Part shown: positions 1-7,741 of the stretch, piece by piece
Layout: every line of letters begins with the position of its first letter
How positions within the stretch are numbered: the stretch's first letter is position 1
NCBI GenBank assembly: GCA_027492415.1
Contig: JAPUEV010000084.1
Coordinates: 1,166 to 26,517, forward strand
Direction of reading: 5' to 3'
DNA length: 25,352 bases
Source: Ignavibacteria bacterium
GTDB lineage: Bacteria > Bacteroidota > Ignavibacteria > Tepidaquicellales > OLB5
Notes under the pieces: model-generated
What the model saw: the letters and a program-made list of their open reading frames with translations, nothing else
What the model was told of the DNA's origin: nothing
The model's database searches: none
Position numbers and translations under genes: made by a program

Positions 1-2164
1 TTGTATCTTTCTTGGTTGTTTCTTTTACAGCGTAGAGCTTTAAGACCTGTCCTTCAACAATTACATCGCTCTGGAGGTCATTCCATTCTTTAATATCTGC
101 AACTGTAACATCATTGGCATCTGCAATTTTAGTGAGGTTATCACCTTCTTTTACAGTGTATGTTTTTGATTTTTTGCTTGAAGAAGTAATTTTCTTATCT
201 GAGTATATCTTTAATTTCTGTCCAACAAGAATTTTATCTGATTCAAGGCTGTTCCAGTCTTTTACGTCAGCAATATCTACATCATAAGAATCGGCTATTT
301 CAGTTAAGTTATCGCCTTCTTTTACAGTATAGGTCTGGTAGCTTTGTTTCTTTTTCTTGGTATCTGTATTAGTCTTTTTTTCCTTTTTAACCTCGGTATC
401 TTTTTTTACTTCAACTTCTTTTTTTACTTCAGTTTTCTTTTCAGGCGTATCATTGGTCTTATGCTCTTTGTTAACAAGCACAGTTTCATTGGTACCTTCG
501 GAATTTGTTTCTTCAATTACTTCATCCTGGCCGGGGTCTTTGATGGTTTCCGTTTTTTTCTCAATTACCTTCTCTGTAACTTTTTCGGTTTCTTTTTCTT
601 CTTCAACAGAGCCGTAGAGCTGTTTGTACTTTTCTTTTGTAAGCCATACGGAAATCTTATCGCCACGCTTAGGATAAATGCCGTAATTGATGTTATTCCA
701 CACCCTTAGGTCACTTGGCCTTACTGCATATTTAAGCGAAATATTGTAAAGGTCATCGGTTTCAGCTATATCATGAAAGACAAGCTCACGGTTTGTTGTG
801 CTGATAATATATCTTTTATCTTCAACCGTATAGTCAGTTACTTTATAAAATGAATAAGATTCCTCGTGGTTGACGGATGCTGTACCTTCATTGCCGTCAA
901 ATATCGGTTTGAAGCCGTATTTTTCTATATCACCTGCTGCTTCGTAGTTTGCAGAAAATTCCTTGAATGAGCCTTTGGGAATTTTTATCAGGTAGCCGTC
1001 TTCGAACACAGGTGTAACATCAGAGAGCATTTGTGAATTGAGGTCACGGATAGTTTCAACATCAGTATTGCATAAAGATGCTATCTGGTCAACAGTAATA
1101 GCGGATTTAATAACAAGCCTGTCATACTCAAGCGGCTTGCCCCACTCCACATCATTGAACCCGTACTTGGAGGGGTTCTGGCAAATCATAGCAACAGCAA
1201 TATACTGCGGCACATAATTCCTTGTTTCCTTTGGCAGGTAATCTCTTAAAGTCCAGAAGTCAGTTGAGCCTGATTTTCTGATAGCGCCTGTAATTCTGCC
1301 GGGTCCCGCGTTATAAGATGCGAGCGCAAGATACCAGTCACCGAACGATTTATAAAGATCCTTCAACAGGTGCGCTGCCGCATCAGTTGATTTTTCAGGG
1401 TCGCGTTTATCATCAGTATTCGCGTCGTAGTATAAGCCGTAAGATGAGCCGGTTGCAGGCATGAACTGCCATAAGCCAATAGCTCCTGCCCATGAGCCAA
1501 TTTTAGGATCAAGCCCTGATTCTATCATAGATAGATATATCAGCTCTTCGGGGGCATTGTTTTCGCGGAGAATGGACCTCATTAAGTTGGAATATTTTCC
1601 AAGCCTGTAGAGCCATTTATCCATATATTTTCTGCCTGTGCCGGTAAAATAGGTAATATAATCCTGTACGGAATTATTATCTACTATCGGAATATCATTG
1701 TTCAGCGGCAGTTCATCGGGATTAAAAGTATTTGAGTAAGATTTCTTTTCAACTTTTTCATAATTGATACCAAGCTTTGAAGCCAGCTTAAAAACTTTGT
1801 GATCTTCGCTTAAGTCACTGTGCGCGGTAATATAATCCTGCACTATGCTTATGGTAATTTCTTTGTAGTCTTTTTCCCAGCCATAGTGTTTTTCAAGGTT
1901 TTTAGTATCTATTTTACCCAGGTCTTTTAAAGCCGCTTCAAATTCCTCACCGGAAGATTTTGAATCAGCCTGCTCATTGAACTGCAGAGCCTTTGTATAG
2001 TGGATCCTTGCGTTTTCAAGCGCAGTATATACGCTTACTGAATCTTTTTTCTTTTTCACATCAGCTGATTCTTCCTCATCTGTATTGGAACCGCCGCAGC
2101 CGGCCAGATATTGAAGAGAGATGAAGGCGAAAAGTATATAAAGAAGGCCTGATAGTCTTTTCAT
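1..2164 (-). CDS. mltD: MltD-like membrane-bound lytic murein transglycosylase with LysM repeats (3' end outside window)
   Basis: Lipoprotein that cleaves peptidoglycan glycan strands. The minus-strand frame runs open from the ATG at 2164-2162 to the window edge, giving at least 721 codons. Residues 1-23 are a lipoprotein signal peptide with lipobox LAGC (Cys23). An SLT domain spans about residues 195-320: catalytic Glu215 in IESGLDP, then LWQFMPATG (about 229) and [10 protein letters not shown] (about 282), the hallmarks of the MltD/Slt family. Weaker LysM-like segments lie near 348-395 and 456-505. A Lys/Glu-rich linker of about 90 residues (515-605) leads to two clear LysM domains (about 608-652 and 667-711), each beginning [11 protein letters not shown]. 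coli MltD is about 450 residues, so this form is much longer. A Shine-Dalgarno AGGAG lies at 2176-2180. It is divergent from lipB. Family assignment is firm; the exact symbol is by analogy. Confidence 0.92.
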   Translation of the reverse strand, partial: MKRLSGLLYILFAFISLQYLAGCGGSNTDEEESADVKKKKDSVSVYTALENARIHYTKALQFNEQADSKSSGEEFEAALKDLGKIDTKNLEKHYGWEKDYKEITISIVQDYITAHSDLSEDHKVFKLASKLGINYEKVEKKSYSNTFNPDELPLNNDIPIVDNNSVQDYITYFTGTGRKYMDKWLYRLGKYSNLMRSILRENNAPEELIYLSMIESGLDPKIGSWAGAIGLWQFMPATGSSYGLYYDANTDDKRDPEKSTDAAAHLLKDLYKSFGDWYLALASYNAGPGRITGAIRKSGSTDFWTLRDYLPKETRNYVPQYIAVAMICQNPSKYGFNDVEWGKPLEYDRLVIKSAITVDQIASLCNTDVETIRDLNSQMLSDVTPVFEDGYLIKIPKGSFKEFSANYEAAGDIEKYGFKPIFDGNEGTASVNHEESYSFYKVTDYTVEDKRYIISTTNRELVFHDIAETDDLYNISLKYAVRPSDLRVWNNINYGIYPKRGDKISVWLTKEKYKQLYGSVEEEKETEKVTEKVIEKKTETIKDPGQDEVIEETNSEGTNETVLVNKEHKTNDTPEKKTEVKKEVEVKKDTEVKKEKKTNTDTKKKKQSYQTYTVKEGDNLTEIADSYDVDIADVKDWNSLESDKILVGQKLKIYSDKKITSSSKKSKTYTVKEGDNLTKIADANDVTVADIKEWNDLQSDVIVEGQVLKLYAVKETTKKDT

Positions 2165-2213
2165 ATATTTGCTTTCTCCTTTGTTAATTTTGCTAATACA
2201 CCAATTTCAGAAC

Positions 2214-2244
2214 CGAATATAAAATTTTCAACTTTGAAAATCAA
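2214..2244 (-). promoter_or_regulatory. Bacteroidota-type promoter for the mltD-like gene
   Basis: On the minus strand, TTG (2242-2244) is followed by a 20-base spacer and TATATTCG (2214-2221). This matches the -33 TTG / -7 TANNTTTG consensus at 7 of 8 positions in the -7 box. It would give a leader of roughly 45 bases that includes the Shine-Dalgarno. Spacing is identical to the eno and rpsA candidates. Confidence 0.5.
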
Positions 2245-2403
2245 GTTATTTATTAAATAAACCCCGCAATTTACATATAAATATAACAGATAACCTGTAT
2301 ATTGGACGGTTTTTTAATGTTTTTTATAAGATTTTTTAATGAATATTACTTATAACCTTTTTAAGCTAAACTTGTTCCCAGATAATTAATTTGATGCGGT
2401 AAA

Positions 2404-3045
2404 ATGCCAGTAAAGTTTAAAGATCTAGGTTTTGCAGATTATAAAGAAGTATGGGACCTCCAGAAGGAAACGCATTTAAATAAGCAAAAAGGCACTTCTG
2501 ATGATGTTGTATATATAGTAGAGCATAACCATGTCTATACTTTAGGTAAAACCGGAAGCAGGGATCACATCCTGATAAGCGATGAAGAAATGAAGCATAA
2601 GGGCATTTCTTACTATGAAATTGACCGCGGAGGCGATATAACATATCACGGGCCGGGGCAGCTGGTTGTTTATCCCATTCTGGATCTTAACAATTATTAT
2701 AAAGATACTCACCGTTACCTGCGTGAGCTTGAAGAAACGGTAATATTGACTTTGAAGGACCTGGGAATTGAAGCACACCGCGAAGAGGAGTTCACCGGGG
2801 TTTGGGTTGGCGAGGAAAAAATATGCGCAATAGGGATAAAGGTTTCAAGGTGGATAACCATGCACGGTATAGCCTTTAATATTAACACAGACCTGGGTTA
2901 TTTTGATAAGATTATCCCCTGCGGGATCTTCCATAAGGGTGTAACCAGTGTGGAAAAAATAACAGGCAATAAGGCTGATATTGAAAAAATTAAGGAAATT
3001 TACATAAAAAACTTCAATAAAGTATTCACTGAAAGCGGGATATAA
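2404..3045 (+). CDS. lipB: Octanoyl-[acyl-carrier-protein]:protein N-octanoyltransferase (lipoate biosynthesis)
   Basis: Transfers octanoate from octanoyl-ACP to lipoyl domains of 2-oxoacid dehydrogenases and the glycine cleavage H protein, the first step of lipoate synthesis; cytosolic. The 213-residue length is normal for LipB. The signature RGGDITYHGPGQ is at residues 75-86. The catalytic pair is visible as Lys139 (GEEKICAIGIK) and Cys173 (IPCGI), with the 34-residue spacing found in known LipB enzymes. The segment TMHGIAFNINTDL (about 152-164) is also typical. The ATG at 2404 is chosen because the conserved N-terminal region begins right after it; no Shine-Dalgarno is obvious, which is common in this phylum. 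It is monocistronic, divergent from the mltD-like gene across 239 bases. LipA is not in the window. Confidence 0.96.
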   Translation: MPVKFKDLGFADYKEVWDLQKETHLNKQKGTSDDVVYIVEHNHVYTLGKTGSRDHILISDEEMKHKGISYYEIDRGGDITYHGPGQLVVYPILDLNNYYKDTHRYLRELEETVILTLKDLGIEAHREEEFTGVWVGEEKICAIGIKVSRWITMHGIAFNINTDLGYFDKIIPCGIFHKGVTSVEKITGNKADIEKIKEIYIKNFNKVFTESGI

Positions 3046-3067
3046 TCTGCTGCCCTTAAGTAAGTTT

Positions 3068-3100
3068 AAGATTAAATCCTTAAAATTAATCTTGATATTT
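3068..3100 (+). terminator. Possible weak terminator after lipB
   Basis: AAGATTAA (3068-3075) and TTAATCTT (3086-3093) form a perfect 8-bp stem with a 10-base loop. An A/T-rich tail containing TTTT follows. The stem is A/T rich and the U tract is poor, so termination is uncertain. Confidence 0.3.
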
Positions 3101-3192
3101 TAAATCAAATATAGCAAATTACATTATAAGCACAGCAAAACGGTATCATTTTATTGGATATTGAAAATGGTTCAATATTCAGGAGGAATAAA

Positions 3193-3237
3193 ATGAACAA
3201 TGCTTTTTATTGCTATGGATATTTTTTAGCAATGTAA
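3193..3237 (+). CDS. Micro-ORF (14 codons), possible leader peptide
   Basis: ATG at 3193-3195 is preceded by a perfect AGGAGG (3181-3186) with a 6-base spacer, the best ribosome-binding arrangement in the plus-strand half of the window. The frame encodes MNNAFYCYGYFLAM and stops at TAA 3235-3237. The stop overlaps AATGTAAAGT, which complements ACTTTACATT 60 bases downstream, just ahead of the S8 protease gene. This layout resembles a translated leader, but the peptide matches no leader I recognise and there is no run of one amino acid beyond three aromatics. It could instead be a relic of a lost gene start: CAGGAGGAA is also the ribosome-binding context of the secreted-protein gene at 7739. 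Confidence 0.3.
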   Translation: MNNAFYCYGYFLAM

Positions 3238-3372
3238 AGTAATTTTAATATTTTATAATATTAAATTGTTCAGGTTTTATTCCTTTTTTCATGCCTGTAA
3301 CTTTACATTACCTTTACATTAAATATTCATAAGCTAAATATTTTTAAAACAAATCAAGGAGATCTTTAATAT

Positions 3373-6111
3373 ATGAAAAACTTTTCCAGAATACTGTTAT
3401 TTTTAATAGTGGCAGTATCATCCAGCTTTATAGGCTGGAATAACTTCAGTACAACTTCAAATCCGGGGAATGTTACTGACTACTATTATTACCAGGGTCA
3501 AAGATATTACTTAGACCACAAACCGGATATGATTTATGTAAAGCTGAAAAATATCATCAGCAAATCTGAATTTGAGAACCTGATAAGACCGTACGGCACG
3601 ATTCCCGCGGATTATTCCTTTGAAAATAACGATGTAAGACAGTTCATTAAGCTGGGCGCAAACCTGGATAATGTTTCAATTAACAGCATAGTAAGCTCAC
3701 TTGAAACAAACAATTCAGTTGATGCTGCCTCACCGGTTTTTGGAGTTAAAGAAGGCTTTGGGAATAAAAATACATTAATAGGCTGCGAAAACAATATTAT
3801 TGTTCAGTTTAAGCCTAGCTTAACCAAACAGCAGATAGACCAGTATTTAAGCAGCAAGAATATGGCAATAATTCAGCAGCTAGATCTCTCAGGCGGACTT
3901 TCATACCTGATACAGACCCCGAACACACCGAACAAAACTTCAATAGATTTTGCAAATGAAGTATATTATAACGGTGTTTCAAATTATTCTGACCCGGGAT
4001 TTTTCTACACAAATTTACTTCAGTTCGTACCAAATGACCAGTACTTTCCGATGCAGTGGTCAGCCATCAACACAGGCTCAAACATTCCTGTAACAGGAAC
4101 CGGAACCGCAGATGTTGATATGGGTTTAGACAGCGCATGGAACCAGACACAGGGAATTTCACAGTGCAGGATCTCAGTTGTTGATTCAGGTATTGATACA
4201 CTGCACGAAGATCTTTCAGTTAATATTTTAAGCGGTTACCAGTATAATTATTACGCAGGCACACCGGGCGGTACGGATGATTACAATCACGGTACATGCT
4301 GCGCAGGTATTATTGCCGCAAAGAACAATAACACCATAGGTGTTTCAGGTGTTTGCCCGAACGGCAGAATATTTTCAGCAAAGATATTCAATTCAGGCGG
4401 AAGCACAACAACAGCAGCTATTACCAACGCTATGATAGGCGTTAGAACATTCGGTAACTGCTGGGTATCAAGCAATTCATGGGGCGGCGGAAGCCCTATT
4501 TCAGCAGCAGATAACGCTATACTTGACGGAACTACATTAGGCAGAAACGGAAAAGGTATAGTATGGTGTTTTGCAACAGGTAACGGTAACAGTGTTTTAA
4601 GCTGGCCTTCAACTTTAACAACAGTTATTTCAGTTGGCGGCACCAGCCCGTGCGCACAGAGAAAATCACCTTCAAGCTGTGATAACGAGAACTGGTGGGG
4701 CGCTAATTACGGAACAGGGCTTGATATAGTTGCGCCATGCGTTAAGATATACTCCACTGACAGGATGGGCGCACCGGGATATACAACAACAAATTATACC
4801 CAGGATTTCAACGGAACATCAAGCGCAACACCAAACTGTTCAGGCGTAGCAGCACTTCTTCTTTCAAAGGATTCCACCCAGACATGGGATACAGTAAGAG
4901 CAAGAATTAACAGGACAGCACTTAAAAAAGGCTCATACTCATATACATCAGCAGGTCCGCTGACAAACCTTGGCAACACATGGAACAACGAAATGGGTTA
5001 CGGAATTATCAATGCTAACCTTGCACTCCTTTCAGTCGGTCCGCCGCCTGCAAACGATGTAGCAGCAGGTCCGTTCTTAAGCTTCCCGGGCTCATTTACT
5101 GTAAACACAGCTTATAACATCAGGTCAAGAATTACAAACATAGGCACAAACTCACAGACAAGCATTCCGTGCAGGTTCCTTGTTAACGGAACAATTACAG
5201 GTTCAACTGTAACTATTCCAAGCCTTGCCTCAGGCGCAAATGATTCAGTAACATTTGCATGGACACCAACTGCTGCAGGAACATACACACTTAAGATCTG
5301 CCACGGCCTGGCTGTAGATAACAACAGGGCAAATGATACAGTTACAGCGGTTATTACAGTACTTCCGGCAAATATAAGCAATGCACAGACACAGATCTGC
5401 AGGAACAATGTAAATCTTACAATACCTGATAATGCAACAGTATCCGATAACATGGTGGTTAACATCGCAAACTCATTCAATGTAGTTGATGTTAACGTAA
5501 GAATTGATACTATCATTCACACATGGGATTCAGATCTTTCGATATCGCTTATCAAAGGCGCAACAAATGTAAGCCTGCTTTCAGGGGTTGGCAGCAGCGG
5601 CGATAACTTTATAGGCACAGTGCTTAACGATTCAGCTTCAACGCCAATTGCCGGCGGAACAGCTCCTTTCACCGGTTCATTCCAGCCGGCATCATCGCTT
5701 AGCCCGTTCAACGGCCAGGCAGTTAACGGCACATGGACGCTTTCAATTTCAGACGGCGCAACCGGCGATTCAGGCTTACTAAAAGCATGGTGTCTGCAGA
5801 TTACATACCAGACATTGACAGGTATTCAGCAGACTGTTGAAATTCCGAATTACTATTCATTAGCGCAGAACTATCCTAATCCGTTCAACCCTGTAACATC
5901 AATAAAATATTCGGTGCCAACAGCTGTTAATGTTACACTTAAAATATTTGATGTACTGGGCAAGGAAGTTGCAACACTTGTAAATGAAACTAAACAGCCG
6001 GGCTTCTATACAGCTGATTTCAATGCATCAAGTTTTGCAAGCGGAATATATTTCTATAGAATAGATGCAGGGGAGTTCTCATCAGTTAAGAAGATGGTAT
6101 TGGTTAAATAA
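3373..6111 (+). CDS. Secreted S8 (subtilisin-like) serine protease with CARDB, P-domain and T9SS sorting domain
   Basis: A 912-residue exported protease. Residues 1-21 form a signal peptide. An N-terminal propeptide-like region (about 35-215) starts with YYYYQGQRYYL. The subtilase domain carries the triad Asp271 (VVDSGID), His306 (NHGTCCAG) and Ser483 (GTSSATP), with oxyanion Asn404 (ATGN). A CARDB-like beta domain starts at about 557 (PPPANDVAAGPF). A proprotein-convertase P-domain covers about 668-812, and an 86-residue Por sorting domain (826-912; NYPNPFNP, GIYFYR) ends in KKMVLVK. The sorting domain implies type IX export and cell-surface or extracellular release. AAGGAGA (3356-3362) is the ribosome-binding site, 10 bases before the ATG. 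The last 350 residues are near-copies of those of the gene at 7739. All catalytic residues are present, so it is probably active; the substrate is unknown. Confidence 0.93.
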   Translation: MKNFSRILLFLIVAVSSSFIGWNNFSTTSNPGNVTDYYYYQGQRYYLDHKPDMIYVKLKNIISKSEFENLIRPYGTIPADYSFENNDVRQFIKLGANLDNVSINSIVSSLETNNSVDAASPVFGVKEGFGNKNTLIGCENNIIVQFKPSLTKQQIDQYLSSKNMAIIQQLDLSGGLSYLIQTPNTPNKTSIDFANEVYYNGVSNYSDPGFFYTNLLQFVPNDQYFPMQWSAINTGSNIPVTGTGTADVDMGLDSAWNQTQGISQCRISVVDSGIDTLHEDLSVNILSGYQYNYYAGTPGGTDDYNHGTCCAGIIAAKNNNTIGVSGVCPNGRIFSAKIFNSGGSTTTAAITNAMIGVRTFGNCWVSSNSWGGGSPISAADNAILDGTTLGRNGKGIVWCFATGNGNSVLSWPSTLTTVISVGGTSPCAQRKSPSSCDNENWWGANYGTGLDIVAPCVKIYSTDRMGAPGYTTTNYTQDFNGTSSATPNCSGVAALLLSKDSTQTWDTVRARINRTALKKGSYSYTSAGPLTNLGNTWNNEMGYGIINANLALLSVGPPPANDVAAGPFLSFPGSFTVNTAYNIRSRITNIGTNSQTSIPCRFLVNGTITGSTVTIPSLASGANDSVTFAWTPTAAGTYTLKICHGLAVDNNRANDTVTAVITVLPANISNAQTQICRNNVNLTIPDNATVSDNMVVNIANSFNVVDVNVRIDTIIHTWDSDLSISLIKGATNVSLLSGVGSSGDNFIGTVLNDSASTPIAGGTAPFTGSFQPASSLSPFNGQAVNGTWTLSISDGATGDSGLLKAWCLQITYQTLTGIQQTVEIPNYYSLAQNYPNPFNPVTSIKYSVPTAVNVTLKIFDVLGKEVATLVNETKQPGFYTADFNASSFASGIYFYRIDAGEFSSVKKMVLVK

Positions 6112-6160
6112 TTTTCATTCTGTAAATGTTTCATGTATCATTAGTATTACTCCCAATTAA

Positions 6161-6186
6161 AGGCGTCCGAAAGGATGCCTTTTTTA
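6161..6186 (+). terminator. Rho-independent terminator of the S8 protease gene
   Basis: AGGCGTCC (6161-6168) pairs with GGATGCCT (6173-6180), 8 bp with one G-U, closed by a GAAA tetraloop and followed by six T. The T tract overlaps the stop codon of the convergent gene ending at 6184. A weaker T-rich tail on the other strand suggests it may serve both genes. Confidence 0.85.
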
Positions 6187-7482
6187 CTTTAGCAGTACCA
6201 TTTTTTTTGAGAGCTTTCCAAACTCTGTATTCAGCTCATAATAATAGACACCTGATGGCAGCAGAGCTGCATTAAAGCTGAAGCTGTACTTGCCTTGTAC
6301 CTTTAAGCCTTCATTAAACAATTTAACTTCCCTGCCGCTCACATCATATATTTTGATCACTACATTTGATGCATCAGGCAGGTAGTACTCAATATTAGTT
6401 TGGGGATTAAAAGGGTTAGGATAGTTCTGGTAAAGCTGGTAATTACCCGGTATTGAATTGTTATTGTTCTGCAGCCCGATAACTTCCGGGTTATATTTAA
6501 AGATACTGCCGTGATTTCCGAATGTGTAACCAACAGTTGGCGAAAGGAACTCAATTGCGTTGAGCGCAATGTTACCCGGTGTGTTAATGCACTGCCACCT
6601 GGTGCCGGGTTTCATGGAATCGAGATTAACCGAAAAGAGCCCTGAGAAGCTTTGCACAGCCCATACTTCTGCAGGAGTTCTGAAAGCAAAGGATGTTGCA
6701 TTGCCATAACAAGTTGTCTGGGCATAGTACCAGGAACTTCCGGAGTTTTCAGATAAACCGTAAATGCTGCCCACGTCAAAATCGCCGCCTATAAGGGCTA
6801 TCCGCGTATTGCTGAGGAGTTTAATTTCATTCATAGGTTCAGCGGAAATGCAGGAAGAAAACCAAACTGCCCCGGCATTGGTAGTTTTCAGAAAGATTCC
6901 CTGCAGGTCCTGAACGCCGCCGCATGCGTAACCGGTTTGAGAGTTAATGAATTTAATATCATTCTTAGGAAATAAATAAAGGCAGCCAGTTGTATCGATA
7001 TAGCACTCACTCCACGAGGCACAATTATTTGTTGTTTTAAATATTCTTCCGTTGAACCCGGAGACATAACCGGTCGAGGCATCACTAAAAAAAATTGTAT
7101 TCAATATAATAGTAGTATCAGGGTAATATATTTTGGACCAGCTTGCCCCGGAATTTGTAGTTCTGAGGATAAATGTTTTGTAAGATGAATCAACAGAAAT
7201 TATCCAGCCTGAATTCCGTGAAATGAATGATATATCACGCAGCTCTGAGCTGATAACCCCGGTAGGCTGAGCGCTCCAGTTTATGCCGCCATTGGTAGTC
7301 CTGATTACGGTACCAGAGTCACCAATGACCCATCCGTACAATGAATCAAGGAACTGACATTTTGTTAACTTTTTCTGTACGGGTGATGTCTGTGAAATCC
7401 AGTAATTTTGTGCAGAAATTTCTGTTTTTTGGCAAAAAATGGATATTACCAATACAAATATTATCAACAAATAAAATTTCAT
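6184..7482 (-). CDS. Secreted YCF48/BNR-type beta-propeller protein with T9SS sorting domain
   Basis: A 432-residue exported protein with no predicted catalytic site. Residues 1-24 are a signal peptide (cleavage probably near SAQ). Repeats of the form [RK]TTNxGxxW occur at about 61-70, 107-116, 149-158 and 199-208. Each is preceded by a segment of the GWVIGDSGT or GYVSGFNGR kind. This is the pattern of YCF48-like propellers of the photosystem II assembly-factor fold, which in non-phototrophs are common extracellular proteins of unknown role. Residues 347-432 are a Por sorting domain (NYPNPFNP, SGVYYYE, KKMVLLK). This domain is clearly diverged from those of the two neighbouring genes. The ATG at 7482 is chosen because the signal peptide begins there; no Shine-Dalgarno is visible. 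It is convergent with the S8 protease and shares its terminator region. Confidence 0.85.
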   Translation of the reverse strand: MKFYLLIIFVLVISIFCQKTEISAQNYWISQTSPVQKKLTKCQFLDSLYGWVIGDSGTVIRTTNGGINWSAQPTGVISSELRDISFISRNSGWIISVDSSYKTFILRTTNSGASWSKIYYPDTTIILNTIFFSDASTGYVSGFNGRIFKTTNNCASWSECYIDTTGCLYLFPKNDIKFINSQTGYACGGVQDLQGIFLKTTNAGAVWFSSCISAEPMNEIKLLSNTRIALIGGDFDVGSIYGLSENSGSSWYYAQTTCYGNATSFAFRTPAEVWAVQSFSGLFSVNLDSMKPGTRWQCINTPGNIALNAIEFLSPTVGYTFGNHGSIFKYNPEVIGLQNNNNSIPGNYQLYQNYPNPFNPQTNIEYYLPDASNVVIKIYDVSGREVKLFNEGLKVQGKYSFSFNAALLPSGVYYYELNTEFGKLSKKMVLLK

Positions 7483-7738
7483 GTTCTAAAATACATAAAA
7501 ATAATATCAATAAGGATTACTAATTATTATTATGTATAAATTTGGGATAATTTCATCCGCAGTTTTTAGTATCTCTGATATACTACACTCCTTTTAATTT
7601 TTTAATTATACCAGATTAATACTAAAAATAAACTTGCATTTTTATAATTATTCGCTTAAAATGCACTATATTAAATCACTTTTTATTAACCAAATTAAAA
7701 ATCATTTGGGCGTATTCGTTTATGTCCAGGAGGAAATG
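7483..7738 (+). other. Divergent intergenic region between two secreted-protein genes
   Basis: 256 bases, very AT-rich, between the starts at 7482 (-) and 7739 (+). TAAATTTG at 7537-7544 fits the -7 consensus for the plus strand but has no TTG at the right distance. An in-frame extension of the downstream gene to an ATG at 7634 exists, but it is not signal-peptide-like. Otherwise I see only the ribosome-binding site AGGAGG at 7728-7733. Confidence 0.45.
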
Positions 7739-7741
7739 ATG
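7728..7741 (+). promoter_or_regulatory. Ribosome-binding site that decides the start at 7739
   Basis: AGGAGG (7728-7733) is followed by two in-frame ATGs, at 7736 (2-base spacer) and 7739 (5-base spacer). The spacing and the immediate start of a signal peptide favour 7739. This removes 35 residues from the longest possible reading frame. Confidence 0.75.

Larger units (their letters stand above)
3046..3372 (+). other. 327-base intergenic region with leader-like structure
   Basis: This AT-rich stretch separates lipB from the S8 protease gene. In order it holds: an 8-bp inverted repeat after lipB (3068-3093), a minus-strand TATATTTG box (3106-3113), a Shine-Dalgarno AGGAGG (3181-3186) with a 14-codon ORF, an all-A/T 9-bp hairpin (3244-3265), and an inverted-repeat set in which AATGTAAAGT (3231-3240) complements ACTTTACATT (3300-3309). 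A second CTTTACATTA follows at 3312-3321. No protein gene of ordinary size fits. Confidence 0.6.

Noticed and set aside
344..709. Plus-strand open frames of 121 and 86 codons at 344-709 and 357-617, rich in Phe and Ser.
   Set aside because: They are antisense to the Lys/Glu-rich spacer of the MltD-like gene; Lys and Glu codons read backwards give Phe and Ser.
7537..7544. TAAATTTG as a -7 box for the propeller gene at 7739.
   Set aside because: There is no TTG 19-22 bases upstream, and the leader would be about 190 bases. Kept only as a note in the intergenic entry.
7634..7738. N-terminal extension of the Asp-box propeller gene starting at an ATG at 7634.
   Set aside because: It would bury the signal peptide 35 residues in. 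A perfect AGGAGG and spacing favour the ATG at 7739.
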